A stretch of DNA of 64,000 nt from Hofstenia miamia (lineage: Eukaryota > Xenacoelomorpha > Acoela): positions 1,366,414-1,430,413 of the forward strand of contig SCFE01000051.1 of the NCBI GenBank assembly GCA_004352715.1, written 5' to 3'. Numbering within the stretch: the first letter of the stretch is position 1; every line of letters starts with the position of its first letter. Positions 12,237 through 23,785 of this stretch are shown here, in pieces. A program made the translations under genes and the position numbers. A model generated the notes under the pieces. The model had not been told where the DNA came from and made no database searches. It saw only the letters and a list, made by a program, of their open reading frames with translations.

Positions 12237-13225
12237 GTAAGAATATTTAGAACTAACACTCATTTAGTGATGGAAAGGGCCGGTTTTTTGCTATATTCAA
12301 AAAATATTCGCCCTTTTCAACTGGATGTTTTTTGTCGATATTGAATTAAGTACTTTCCAAATTATTGGCTTTGCCTGTATCAAACAATATCACATTCGAA
12401 GATTTTGTTACAATATATAGAGAAATGTTAGATCTATGATAATATACAAGCAGAATATAATATAATAATACCTAGAAGCCAAAATTTTATGCGTCGTAAA
12501 TTGATTCCAGCGAATATAAGAAACATTGTAAACTAAGCTATCTTGGGTTGAAACTATAATGGTTTGCTTTTAAGTTTTAAATTAGGACAATCGTTGTTTG
12601 ATCAAAATTTGCTGGGACGTTAACTTGGATACATGCATTTCTGAAAATCCGAAAATTCTACGTACTCTAATATTTGTTTCTCCGAAATTTATCATGATCA
12701 AAGTAAAGAGCACATATTTGTTCATTTTCTGCAATTTCATTAAACCTCTAAGGAAGGCAAGCGTTGCCGAGGGTTGTAAGATCTATTTAACCGTTAGTAC
12801 TGGTTAGGGGTTAGTTTAGTTCCACAAAAATGTTTATTCTTAAATCGTTTTCAATGATCTCGGGGAAATTACTTGGATTTAGGGTTAGGAGTAATTGCGC
12901 GGCCGACCACAGCTTCAATTTTCAAATCAGAGTTTTTAGTGGCCGTAAGTTCAACTTTTGTTTTGCTTCATTTTTAACATGAATAGAAAGTTCTCTTCTT
13001 TGAAGAAATTTATATCCTTCAATTGTCTGATTAGTCGATGAATCATTGTAATCATGTACCCGTGCTACACGTATAATCAATTTAATATTTACATAGAATA
13101 ATGAGAAATTCACTAATTCTATTGGAGAGAAATTGAGCAATTGCATGCATATACATGTACAAATGGGGTCAATTGATCTACAGCAGTTTACTATATCAAT
13201 TGATCGTATTTTTTGGTGTCTAAAC

Positions 13226-13483
13226 CAGGGGTGATGTGCTAAAATTAAAAGTGAGGAGACGCAAATTTTAAGAACTTTTTTTGCCAGAAAACTGTTGGAA
13301 TTCTTTTAACATAATAATGTTTTCTCTGTCATTTTGGGTTGATGTGACGAAATTAAAGAGTTTATATTCTTGTTCACAGCCAATACAATACTATTGGTGT
13401 TCATTTGATGGCGGTTTCCATTTCAAGTTAACAACAACAATTCAAAGATAATAATATAGCCAATAGCAATGGCCCATTTAAAG

Positions 13484-13518
<35 letters not shown>

Positions 13519-14679
13519 CACGTTAATTGTGGCACTTCTAATATGTGAGCAAACAATATTCAGACAGGAGAAGCTTGAGATATGTGTTTGATGTTTTCAG
13601 AAATTACCATTGCATTTGAAAAATAATCCCTGAATGCTGGAATCATACCTTCAGTTGAAATACAAAACCTTTCACAGAGATTTAGCAACTTTAGTAACTT
13701 TTGTGTTCTTAGTGGGNNNNNNNNNNNNNNNNNNNNNTAATATGTGAGCAAACAATATTCAGACAGGAGAAGCTTGAGATATGTGTTTGATGTTTTCAGA
13801 AATTACCATTGCATTTGAAAAATAATCCCTGAATGCTGGAATCATACCTTCAGTTGAAATACAAAACCTTTCACAGAGATTTAGCAACTTTAGTAACTTT
13901 TGTGTTCTTAGTGGGATATTTCACTCAGTGTTGTACTGAAAAGGCAATAAGTGCTGAATTTCCCTCTATTTAAAGCATTAATTCCCACAATTTTAACAAT
14001 ATTTTAGAGTATCCTTTTTAGACCACTTCCCTTATTAATGGGTATAGCATAGATGTCGCAATAGCCAATTATAATGTAGAGACTGTTGTAATGATTTTTG
14101 TATATAGATGCTTGATGGCTTAATCCTCATTAGCACTGTGGTTGAGCCGACTCTGACCATCTCTAACAAGCGTATAAAAACACAAAAATATTTCTAAATT
14201 TATTTTTTATTATTATTTATTATTTGTAAATATCTTTACTGTGGCTCAAAATATAACAAAAGAACAATTTTCCATTTTTGTGTGGTCTTGGAAGAAATAT
14301 GAATTGTAGCCCCTCGCCAAAGCACAAGTTCTGATTTAATTTATTTAACAGAGATTTTTTACCTAGAGTTATTTTAGTTTAAAAACATGCAAAATGGCTC
14401 TTTTCAAAAGTCGTATTATTTTAAATATTTATAATTTACAATGCATCCTCTGTACATTTTAAAGAAATCTTAACCCACTTTTTATCTACATTTAACAAAA
14501 GCGAGATTATGGTTAAATAAATATCCACTCTAGTTGGGTGTGTGAACTAATTTTTACAGAATTTTTGTCTCCAAAACTAAGCTTCATTTTGATTTAAACA
14601 GTTTAAGTGGAAGGGGGACGGCGTCCCCCCGAGATCTTCAAAAAATATGTGGGGGCCGTCCCCCTCCATTTCAGCCCTG
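13226..14679. mobile_element. hAT-like element with perfect 8-bp TSD
   Basis: The left terminus is CAGGGGTGATG. The right terminus, ending at 14679, reads CAGGGCTGAAATGG in reverse complement. Both are flanked by exact gtctaaac copies (13218-13225 and 14680-14687). GC-rich palindromic sequence (runs of G and C) marks the right end. No transposase is recognised. It sits in the intron between FN3 exons 12100-12236 and 14944-16822. Its interior contains a small assembly gap with a duplicated flank. Confidence 0.85.
13539..13915. repeat. 178-bp exact duplication around a 21-N gap (likely assembly artefact)
   Basis: 13539-13716 and 13738-13915 are identical by eye and separated only by Ns at 13717-13737. 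This is the pattern produced when overlapping contig ends are not merged. Confidence 0.8.
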
Positions 14680-14943
14680 GTCTAAACATTGTGACTTTTT
14701 CCAGTGTCATAAAATCATATGTTCAGGTTTTCATCATGATACTTTTGTAGCCTTAACTACTCAATTCTTGACGGTTCTGTTGTAGTTTGAGACAGGATTG
14801 TCAGAGATATTCTTTATTCAAACTATAATGAAATCATTTTAAATATGAAAAACTATTATCAAAACAATGAATATTATTCCCTAACATTTATTATATTTTT
14901 TATTCAACGCAACTTAAGGTGTTTTACTTAAAACATTATTTAG

Positions 14944-16822
14944 AATGGCACTTGGATTAATGTTTGTATACGAGGTGCACATAGTTGCTCGGGAACGACG
15001 CAATATAGTAGTTGGGTGAACTTCCAGTTCTACAATCCTAAAGCAGCGACTACTATTCTTTCGTCCATCTCTGCAAGTTATCTGAATGATGAAGTAATAC
15101 TGAATTTTGTGTCGACTGACCCCGATGTTATCTTCACAGTCTCTCGTAATGGGACTACACTTATTGAAAAAACAGATCAGGCGTTTTATGCAGATTCAAG
15201 TATGATTCCCGCCAGTATTGCTGAATATCGAGTAACTGCTTGGGAAAATGGGGTTGAGTCGGAACCAGCAGTTTTCCAATTTTGCGTTCCACCTGATATT
15301 AATTGGTTGGAAATAGCGCAAACTGGTCCTTTTAATCAAACCTCAAGTCAAGTGTACTTAAATGCAAGCCTTCGATCTGACGTTGATTTAGGATTGTCAT
15401 CTTGTATTTCTGCAAGCATTCCTTCATTGCCTAATCAAGTAGACCAAATAAACGTGCCCAATCAACTGCTAACATTTACTGGTTTAGAATCTGCACAAAC
15501 TTATGTCTTCGATTCAAGGATTTGCATGAGATGTGGTGGGTCGCTTGTGTATAGTGATATTTTACGTTTTGAAGCACACACCGCGCCAGTAACTCCAACT
15601 GCCACGTCGACAGCCACTTCGACAAGAGGATTTCAACTTTGTGCGTCAACAACAGACAGCGATCCTATTGAATATGAACTTTGGTATAAAGGAGTATTTA
15701 TATACAGATTTACAAATTGTGAAATTTTAAGCCCAGGCTCATTAATTGAAGTTCCTTTGGATATTTATGCGAAATACAAATCCATCTATAGCACTCCGTT
15801 TTCAATGATTGCTTGCGTACTTCCATGCAATGCCTCATTTACTAACACAAGTTCTTCTACTAGCTGCATCAATGCCACATTTTCAGCTCCTTGCTCAGCT
15901 ACAAGTTTTGAATTAACTTTGCTGGATGACACGATTGTAACAAGTAACCAACATTTCAAATTCTGTGGTCTATCCCCGGCTACTCAATATACAATCAAAA
16001 TAAAATCTCTTTTCTATTGCAATGGCAGTAATTTAGCATCACCTGAAAGTTCACATATTTTTGCAGCAACTAAGCCTAATCCCCCAGTTTTAACATCCGC
16101 AATTGCAGTTTCTACGAATGAGGTTCAATTAACTTATTCTTCTGTCGATGTTGATACGATTGATGTATATGTTAATGAGGCAATGAACATGAAAACCACT
16201 GAAAGCGAAAGAGTAATAGTTAGTGGACTGAGTGCAGGGACTGTTTTCAATTTCTCAGCTTCTGCCACCAAAAACGAAGAGTCTAGTGTTCTCAGTAACT
16301 TAATTAGTGGTTGCACATTGCCACAAAAGCCAAACATAGATTCTGTTACTTCCAAAAGCAGTAGTTCTATCCAAGTAGAATGGACACACGCGGGAAATGC
16401 TGATGGATTCCGAATAGATTCATGTGTTGGAATTGACGAAGTCAGTGGCAACGTAGTAGATAAGACGATATCATCAATCCAGCCTTCCACATTGTGCTCA
16501 TTTACTCTAGTTGCTTTCATTGATTGCAATGGAGAGAAACTAATGAGTGAGGAAGTAAGTTCACAAGCACCAACCTATCCAGAACCCATTTCAATCACCA
16601 CTGCAACTATCTCCGAGTCAAAAATTCAAATTTACGTTCAACCAATACCATCAGATGCATATCTTGCTGTGGACGTAAATTCACAGAATCTTTTAACTTC
16701 AACGATGTCGTTTACTATTCCTATCGAGGCAAACAATTTAGAACCTGGTGCTTCTCATTTCATCAATGCTACACTTACCAAATATTCACTTGGCGCCTCT
16801 GCAGCAACAACAGGATGTACAG
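14944..16822 (+). CDS. FN3 gene giant exon, about seven fused FN3-like domains
   Basis: The acceptor AACATTATTTAG ends at 14943 (phase 0) and the donor ACA G|GTAGAA follows 16822 (phase 1). The 1879-bp open frame starts N-G-T-W-I-N-V-C, completing the domain begun at 12100. It then alternates subtype 2 and subtype 1 domains of about 80-95 residues. Examples are a subtype 2 domain with V-S-R-N-G-T, a subtype 1 domain with C-M-R-C, and subtype 1 domains with F-Y-C-N-G and F-I-D-C-N-G near the F strand. There are many N-glycosylation sequons. The neighbouring domains are split by introns, so this exon either lost introns or arose by duplication without them. Confidence 0.85.
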
Positions 16823-17336
16823 GTAGAATTAATTCTTTTTGCATAGTCTTGTATTAAGCAGTAATGTTTGCTCTCATATTAAACTTTGAGATAAAATTTA
16901 TTAGCATCTATATTTTTCATACTCTTATTTAATTTGCAAAACCTAGAGAATTAAGAGTTTTAATTTTATATGTAAACTACCCGGGCATATCTTAGAATTT
17001 TTGATCAGAGACGCAGGAAGCGATTGAACATTGAGTTTGAAAACAAACGTATTTTAAACCGACCTAAAGATGTGATGATTTTTCTTATAAATCATAGATG
17101 CTATGTAACTGCATACACAACGTTTTGTTTGTATATTTAAAATCTTGCAGCGTCCTTCTGCCCAAGCACTGTAGTTTTCTTCTAGAATTTTCTATAGGTT
17201 AAATGCATTCTTCGAGTTCAGGTTAGGTTAGTTCAGACTTGTCAACGAGGCAAGCTTGTAATGAGGCGAGCCGAGCCAAAGTTGAGCACTGCATTGCATA
17301 TACAACGAGCGTTGATTAAGCCAAGCAAATGTATAG

Positions 17337-18136
17337 NNNNNNNNNNNNNNNNNNNNNNNNNNNNNNNNNNNNNNNNNNNNNNNNNNNNNNNNNNNNNNNN
17401 NNNNNNNNNNNNNNNNNNNNNNNNNNNNNNNNNNNNNNNNNNNNNNNNNNNNNNNNNNNNNNNNNNNNNNNNNNNNNNNNNNNNNNNNNNNNNNNNNNNN
17501 NNNNNNNNNNNNNNNNNNNNNNNNNNNNNNNNNNNNNNNNNNNNNNNNNNNNNNNNNNNNNNNNNNNNNNNNNNNNNNNNNNNNNNNNNNNNNNNNNNNN
17601 NNNNNNNNNNNNNNNNNNNNNNNNNNNNNNNNNNNNNNNNNNNNNNNNNNNNNNNNNNNNNNNNNNNNNNNNNNNNNNNNNNNNNNNNNNNNNNNNNNNN
17701 NNNNNNNNNNNNNNNNNNNNNNNNNNNNNNNNNNNNNNNNNNNNNNNNNNNNNNNNNNNNNNNNNNNNNNNNNNNNNNNNNNNNNNNNNNNNNNNNNNNN
17801 NNNNNNNNNNNNNNNNNNNNNNNNNNNNNNNNNNNNNNNNNNNNNNNNNNNNNNNNNNNNNNNNNNNNNNNNNNNNNNNNNNNNNNNNNNNNNNNNNNNN
17901 NNNNNNNNNNNNNNNNNNNNNNNNNNNNNNNNNNNNNNNNNNNNNNNNNNNNNNNNNNNNNNNNNNNNNNNNNNNNNNNNNNNNNNNNNNNNNNNNNNNN
18001 NNNNNNNNNNNNNNNNNNNNNNNNNNNNNNNNNNNNNNNNNNNNNNNNNNNNNNNNNNNNNNNNNNNNNNNNNNNNNNNNNNNNNNNNNNNNNNNNNNNN
18101 NNNNNNNNNNNNNNNNNNNNNNNNNNNNNNNNNNNN
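17337..18136. other. Assembly gap (800 N)
   Basis: All N. It hides the start of module copy A exon 1. The interval 16823-17336 before it holds no supported exon, but has a hAT-like terminal motif (CAGACTTGTCAACGAG) at about 17235. Confidence 0.95.
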
Positions 18137-18328
18137 TTCCGCCCTCAAGCGGGGTAGATGAGTACATTGTCAAAATTAGGAATGTTGAAACCGGTGTTCC
18201 CTCCGGCAATTCACATCAGTTTCCTGGACTAGATTACGGAACTTTCTATACACTTTACGTTCAATCTGTTTTCGTTTGCCAAAGTAACAGATACAAGTCA
18301 GATTTCGCGTACATTTTAGCCAATACAG
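18137..18328 (+). CDS. Module copy A, exon 1 (5' end in gap), subtype 1 FN3
   Basis: The start lies inside the 17337-18136 gap; the visible part matches copy C exon 27267-27524. It encodes the C-F strand region of a classical FN3 domain (V-D-E-Y-I-V-K-I, L-D-Y-G-T-F-Y-T-L-Y-V). It ends ACA G|GTATCC in phase 1. Confidence 0.75.
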
Positions 18329-18666
18329 GTATCCTTATATTCTATTAGAAATTATTTACTTTATAAAAACCAAACTGGCGCTTTCATATTTTTGAGAAAT
18401 TCTTATGATCTCATTCCCACCAAATTTATCTTAAGCTGATTTAATATTGAAATGAATCACACAAAATTATCTTTAGAATTAATGGTTTTTAGTAATTATA
18501 AATATATTACTGTTACAACACTTAGTAGTTCTGAGAGTATCTATATTATTATTAAAAAATGCTTAGCACTAGCTCCTTAGTGATTGTATTTTATCCCAGA
18601 TCTTCCGATTTAAAGAGACGAGTTTTTTGTTTTTCTGATTTTACTTAAATTGATGCTCTCACTTAG

Positions 18667-18912
18667 CTCCCGCTTCTGCAACTTTTGATAGTTGGTTGTC
18701 ACTGGGCATGACAAGTCTTCAGATAACATGTTCTTCTCCTTCTCCCGATGCGATGCTTTTGCTATCACGCAATGGAACAGATCTTGGACCAGTCACATGT
18801 CCCTACACAGACACCGACTTATCTAGTGGAATGAAATACATATATGGTTTACAAACGTCTTTAAATGGTCAAATTAATCCTGAAGTAGTAATTTCAGATA
18901 TCTACTGCACAA
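18667..18912 (+). CDS. Module copy A, exon 2, subtype 2 FN3
   Basis: 246 bp, phase 1 to 1, acceptor CACTTAG, donor A|GTACGT. It has the L-S-R-N-G-T turn, paired cysteines and the closing I-Y-C-T of subtype 2. The flanking introns are also nearly identical to copy C; intron 1 is 338 bp in both copies. Confidence 0.8.
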
Positions 18913-19179
18913 GTACGTTGGTTTCTAAATAAATATAGAGTAATGCCTTACCCCCAAACTAATTTTAAAGCTGTCAAGTTTATCCAACATTGTCTAAATT
19001 AACAACAAAATTGTGATTGCGATTCCCGACAATCTATATTAAAAATTGTGATAACTCTATTAAATCATGTAAATGTTAATATATTTAATTGATCTCATGC
19101 ACAATTGTAGATTGTGAACCAAAAAGTAGCGTTTTTGCATTTGGTTTGAGATAAACCTACTTTCGATGTTCTATTTTAG

Positions 19180-19449
19180 TTCCTTCACCTGTTACCGAGT
19201 CTTCTTCCGAAGCTCTTTCTACGAGCAGTTTCCGAATCACATGGACTGCACCAAGTAGCCCGGTAGATGGTTACTATCTGCAACTCAATCAAGAAGACTA
19301 CGCAGTTATTACTGGAAATGACACCACTTTTACCTACACGAATTTGGACGACTCATCTATGTTCGTATACGGTGTGAAATCGTATATAGTTTGCAATGAC
19401 GTAACAGTACTCAATCAAACAACCTATCATACTGGCGAGGCATATACAG
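19180..19449 (+). CDS. Module copy A, exon 3, subtype 1 FN3
   Basis: 270 bp (90 codons), phase 1 to 1, acceptor CTATTTTAG, donor G|GTATGA. It is a complete FN3 domain: I-P-S-P-V opening, I-T-W-T-A-P B strand, V-D-G-Y-Y-L C strand, V-Y-G-V-K-S-Y F strand and a cysteine. Confidence 0.85.
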
Positions 19450-19563
19450 GTATGATTCGATTTTTTTCTTTATAGTTTCTGCCTACAGTGCAAAATGCAT
19501 TAAAATATTCTTTAAATTTAAATTTTATATAAATAATATTTTGAAAAGTAATTTTTCTTATAG

Positions 19564-19812
19564 AACCTAACGTTCCTATTTTCAATGTTCTTGAAGATGT
19601 ACCTGATATAAAGAAGCATCGATTAATGTTTGAGCCTCCTTCGGATCACATTAAAGTGGGTGTCATACGGACCAGTTCAGGTGAGACTTTTAGTGAAGAT
19701 GCGTTTCAACCTTTTCTCGTTTCCTATGACGGTCTTGGAAATCGATATCGATATTGCATCTTTTCAATTTTCAACGTCAGAAGTGACCGAGTGTGCAAAG
19801 TGATATGCACAG
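19564..19812 (+). CDS. Module copy A, exon 4, subtype 2 FN3
   Basis: 249 bp, phase 1 to 1. It begins E-P-N-V-P and ends K-V-I-C-T. The B-strand tryptophan of subtype 1 is replaced by L-M-F. Copy B differs from it at this site (M to L), which shows A and B are not simply the same read. Confidence 0.85.
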
Positions 19813-20017
19813 GTAATTATATTAACTTTCTTGCAGCAGTATCTTAAATGAAACAGTCAAAGGAATTCGTCAACTAGTTGGTGTACTATTTAGTTATAAA
19901 ATTGATCATTTTCAACTTTTATTAAGTGCGAATATTTTTCCCGAATAGTAACATAGCGAATGGAACTTCACTTGATAAGATAGTTTCAATTTGAAATAAC
20001 AATTCTGAACTTTTTAG

Positions 20018-20149
20018 TACCAACTGTCGTAAGTGATGTCAAATTAATTAATCAACAATTAACAAGCTTTGAACTGCGATGGAATGATCCTGTCTATCAA
20101 GACCCTGGTCGTACTGGCTACAAAATCTCTACTGACAACTCAGATCTAG
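20018..20149 (+). CDS. Module copy A, exon 5, first half of subtype 1 FN3
   Basis: 132 bp, phase 1 to 1, acceptor ACTTTTTAG, donor G|GTAAAA. It encodes strands A to C of an FN3 domain (F-E-L-R-W-N-D-P, G-Y-K-I-S). The domain is completed by the following exon. Confidence 0.8.
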
Positions 20150-20259
20150 GTAAAATAATTTCGAATCTATTTGTCATACAATAGTTTTCACGCATAGATT
20201 GAATAATAAACTGAAATAATTTAAGCTTTATTTTTTGTTGAACTACTTGAATTTTTTAG

Positions 20260-20448
20260 AAAGCAAAGATCTTGTAGAAGAGGATTCTACATCTACTACA
20301 TCCTTCATTATTTGGGATAATCTAACTCCCGGAACGCGGTATCCATTCACTGTCAGCATAGTTACGTACCTTAATTGTTCCAATGCAGCTGATGGAAAAA
20401 CTTATCTAGAAAGTGAAGTCTTTACATATGACTTCGTTGGATATACGT
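20260..20448 (+). CDS. Module copy A, exon 6, second half of subtype 1 FN3
   Basis: 189 bp, phase 1 to 1, donor T|GTAAGT. It contains the FN3 motif L-T-P-G-T-R-Y-P-F-T-V and Y-L-N-C near the F strand. After it the assembly runs into a (TA)n tract and a 1000-N gap. Confidence 0.8.
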
Positions 20449-20688
20449 GTAAGTAATTAATGCTTGCTCTAAAATTGCAATCGCACTTTGCATGATTGTT
20501 AAATTTTTATTTTTAGATAAGGTCAATTCCATGTTACTCATTTATGTAATAATAATAATGTATCTATAGACCGCCATACACTTAAGAAAATAATGCCCCA
20601 TGATGGAAACGAAATCAGAGATATGCATAAAAAAAACAAATAAGAATTCAAACAGATTTAAAGCCCGTAGAGGACAATTTCCGAAGGG

Positions 20689-21707
20689 ATATATATATAT
20701 ATATATANNNNNNNNNNNNNNNNNNNNNNNNNNNNNNNNNNNNNNNNNNNNNNNNNNNNNNNNNNNNNNNNNNNNNNNNNNNNNNNNNNNNNNNNNNNNN
20801 NNNNNNNNNNNNNNNNNNNNNNNNNNNNNNNNNNNNNNNNNNNNNNNNNNNNNNNNNNNNNNNNNNNNNNNNNNNNNNNNNNNNNNNNNNNNNNNNNNNN
20901 NNNNNNNNNNNNNNNNNNNNNNNNNNNNNNNNNNNNNNNNNNNNNNNNNNNNNNNNNNNNNNNNNNNNNNNNNNNNNNNNNNNNNNNNNNNNNNNNNNNN
21001 NNNNNNNNNNNNNNNNNNNNNNNNNNNNNNNNNNNNNNNNNNNNNNNNNNNNNNNNNNNNNNNNNNNNNNNNNNNNNNNNNNNNNNNNNNNNNNNNNNNN
21101 NNNNNNNNNNNNNNNNNNNNNNNNNNNNNNNNNNNNNNNNNNNNNNNNNNNNNNNNNNNNNNNNNNNNNNNNNNNNNNNNNNNNNNNNNNNNNNNNNNNN
21201 NNNNNNNNNNNNNNNNNNNNNNNNNNNNNNNNNNNNNNNNNNNNNNNNNNNNNNNNNNNNNNNNNNNNNNNNNNNNNNNNNNNNNNNNNNNNNNNNNNNN
21301 NNNNNNNNNNNNNNNNNNNNNNNNNNNNNNNNNNNNNNNNNNNNNNNNNNNNNNNNNNNNNNNNNNNNNNNNNNNNNNNNNNNNNNNNNNNNNNNNNNNN
21401 NNNNNNNNNNNNNNNNNNNNNNNNNNNNNNNNNNNNNNNNNNNNNNNNNNNNNNNNNNNNNNNNNNNNNNNNNNNNNNNNNNNNNNNNNNNNNNNNNNNN
21501 NNNNNNNNNNNNNNNNNNNNNNNNNNNNNNNNNNNNNNNNNNNNNNNNNNNNNNNNNNNNNNNNNNNNNNNNNNNNNNNNNNNNNNNNNNNNNNNNNNNN
21601 NNNNNNNNNNNNNNNNNNNNNNNNNNNNNNNNNNNNNNNNNNNNNNNNNNNNNNNNNNNNNNNNNNNNNNNNNNNNNNNNNNNNNNNNNNNNNNNNNNNN
21701 NNNNNNN
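20689..21707. other. (TA)n tract and assembly gap (N 20708-21707)
   Basis: A short (TA)n run leads directly into 1000 N. The gap separates module copies A and B. Confidence 0.95.
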
Positions 21708-21779
21708 TATAATTTGTCAATTTATAAAAGACCTAGATTTTTTAAAGAAACATTAAAGGTGATATTTTTCAATTTTTTA

Positions 21780-21930
21780 AAAGATAATTATTCTCGGGAA
21801 GTTTGCAGCCGTTTTATATTTTGTTATTGTATTGATTGTAAATGCAAACTCTTATAGATATTCTGTAGTCTGTAACATGACTAAATAAAGTCTTTTAGTA
21901 GTAGTAGTAGAAGTAGTATTTAGAAGCTGT
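21780..21930 (+). repeat. LINE-like 3' end with (TAG)n tail next to a splice acceptor
   Basis: The text GTAACATGACTAAATAAAG followed by TAGTAGTAGTAG resembles the 3' terminus of CR1/L2-type LINEs (polyadenylation-like AATAAA plus short tandem tail). It ends about 9 bp before module copy B exon 3. Confidence 0.5.
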
Positions 21931-21939
21931 GTATTTTAG

Positions 21940-22209
21940 TTCCTTCACCCGTTACGGAGTCTTCTTCCGAAGCTCTTTCTACGAGCAGTTTCCGAATCAC
22001 ATGGACTGCACCAAGTAGCCCGGTAGATGGTTACTATCTGCAACTCAATCAAGAAGACTACGCAGTTATTACTGGAAATGACACCACTTTTACCTACACG
22101 AATTTGGACGACTCATCTATGTTCGTATACGGTGTGAAATCGTATATAGTTTGCAATGACGTAACAGTACTCAATCAAACAACCTATCATACTGGCGAGG
22201 CATATACAG
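21940..22209 (+). CDS. Module copy B, exon 3, subtype 1 FN3
   Basis: Near-identical to 19180-19449 with the same length and phases. Homology to copy A stops about 9 bp upstream of the exon, where a LINE-like 3' end with (TAG)n begins. The exon therefore keeps its acceptor, but no exons 1 and 2 are visible before it. Confidence 0.75.
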
Positions 22210-22326
22210 GTATGATTTGATTTTTTCTTATATAGTTTTTGCCTACAGAGCCAAAATGCATTAAAATATTCTTTAAATTTAATTTTATATAAATAATAAT
22301 ATTTTGAAAACTAATTTTTCTTATAG

Positions 22327-22575
22327 AACCTAACGTTCCTATTTTCAATGTTCTTGAAGATGTACCTGATATAAAGAAGCATCGATTATTGTTTGAGCCT
22401 CCTTCGGATCACATTAAAGTGGGTGTCATACGGACCAGTTCAGGTGAGACTTTTAGTGAAGATGCGTTTCAACCTTTTCTCGTTTCCTATGACGGTCTTG
22501 GAAATCGATATCGATATTGCATCTTTTCAATTTTCAACGTCAGAAGTGACCGAGTGTGCAAAGTGATATGCACAG
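22327..22575 (+). CDS. Module copy B, exon 4, subtype 2 FN3
   Basis: 249 bp, phase 1 to 1, matching 19564-19812. The codon after C-A-T-C-G-A-T-T-A is TTG instead of ATG (Leu for Met). Intron 3 before it differs by small indels (117 bp against 114 bp), an allele-like divergence. Confidence 0.75.
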
Positions 22576-22780
22576 GTAATTATATTAACTTTCTTGCAGC
22601 AGTATCTTAAATGAAACAGTCAAAGGAATTCGTCAACTAGTTGGTGTACTATTTAGTTATAAAATTGATCATTTTCAACTTTTATTAAGTGCGAATATTT
22701 TTCCCGAATAGTAACATAGCGAATGGAACTTCACTTGATAAGATAGTTTCAATTTGAAATAACAATTCTGAACTTTTTAG

Positions 22781-22912
22781 TACCAACTGTCGTAAGTGAT
22801 GTCAAATTAATTAATCAACAATTAACAAGCTTTGAACTGCGATGGAATGATCCTGTCTATCAAGACCCTGGTCGTACTGGCTACAAAATCTCTACTGACA
22901 ACTCAGATCTAG
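22781..22912 (+). CDS. Module copy B, exon 5
   Basis: 132 bp, identical by eye to copy A 20018-20149, with an intron 4 of the same length (205 bp) on its left. Confidence 0.75.
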
Positions 22913-23022
22913 GTAAAATAATTTCGAATCTATTTGTCATACAATAGTTTTCACGCATAGATTGAATAATAAACTGAAATAATTTAAGCTTTATTTTTTG
23001 TTGAACTACTTGAATTTTTTAG

Positions 23023-23038
23023 AAAGCAAAGATCTTGT
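23023..23038 (+). CDS. Module copy B, exon 6 (only first 16 bp; rest in gap)
   Basis: The acceptor and first codons (E-S-K-D-L) match copy A exon 6; the sequence then enters the 23039-23697 gap. Confidence 0.6.
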
Positions 23039-23697
23039 NNNNNNNNNNNNNNNNNNNNNNNNNNNNNNNNNNNNNNNNNNNNNNNNNNNNNNNNNNNNNN
23101 NNNNNNNNNNNNNNNNNNNNNNNNNNNNNNNNNNNNNNNNNNNNNNNNNNNNNNNNNNNNNNNNNNNNNNNNNNNNNNNNNNNNNNNNNNNNNNNNNNNN
23201 NNNNNNNNNNNNNNNNNNNNNNNNNNNNNNNNNNNNNNNNNNNNNNNNNNNNNNNNNNNNNNNNNNNNNNNNNNNNNNNNNNNNNNNNNNNNNNNNNNNN
23301 NNNNNNNNNNNNNNNNNNNNNNNNNNNNNNNNNNNNNNNNNNNNNNNNNNNNNNNNNNNNNNNNNNNNNNNNNNNNNNNNNNNNNNNNNNNNNNNNNNNN
23401 NNNNNNNNNNNNNNNNNNNNNNNNNNNNNNNNNNNNNNNNNNNNNNNNNNNNNNNNNNNNNNNNNNNNNNNNNNNNNNNNNNNNNNNNNNNNNNNNNNNN
23501 NNNNNNNNNNNNNNNNNNNNNNNNNNNNNNNNNNNNNNNNNNNNNNNNNNNNNNNNNNNNNNNNNNNNNNNNNNNNNNNNNNNNNNNNNNNNNNNNNNNN
23601 NNNNNNNNNNNNNNNNNNNNNNNNNNNNNNNNNNNNNNNNNNNNNNNNNNNNNNNNNNNNNNNNNNNNNNNNNNNNNNNNNNNNNNNNNNNNNNNNN
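23039..23697. other. Assembly gap (659 N) followed by (TA)n
   Basis: All N, followed by a (TA)n tract. It removes the rest of copy B exon 6 and intron 6. Confidence 0.95.
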
Positions 23698-23785
23698 ATA
23701 TATATATATATATCGCTCTTAATTGAACTAATATTATACTAATCTTTCTCATTTTGATTTACGAAATTATTTTTTAATGTTTTAG

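Noticed and set aside
16134-16529. A 131-codon minus-strand frame
   Set aside because: It lies opposite the giant FN3 exon, which has clear domain structure on the plus strand; the minus frame is a shadow.
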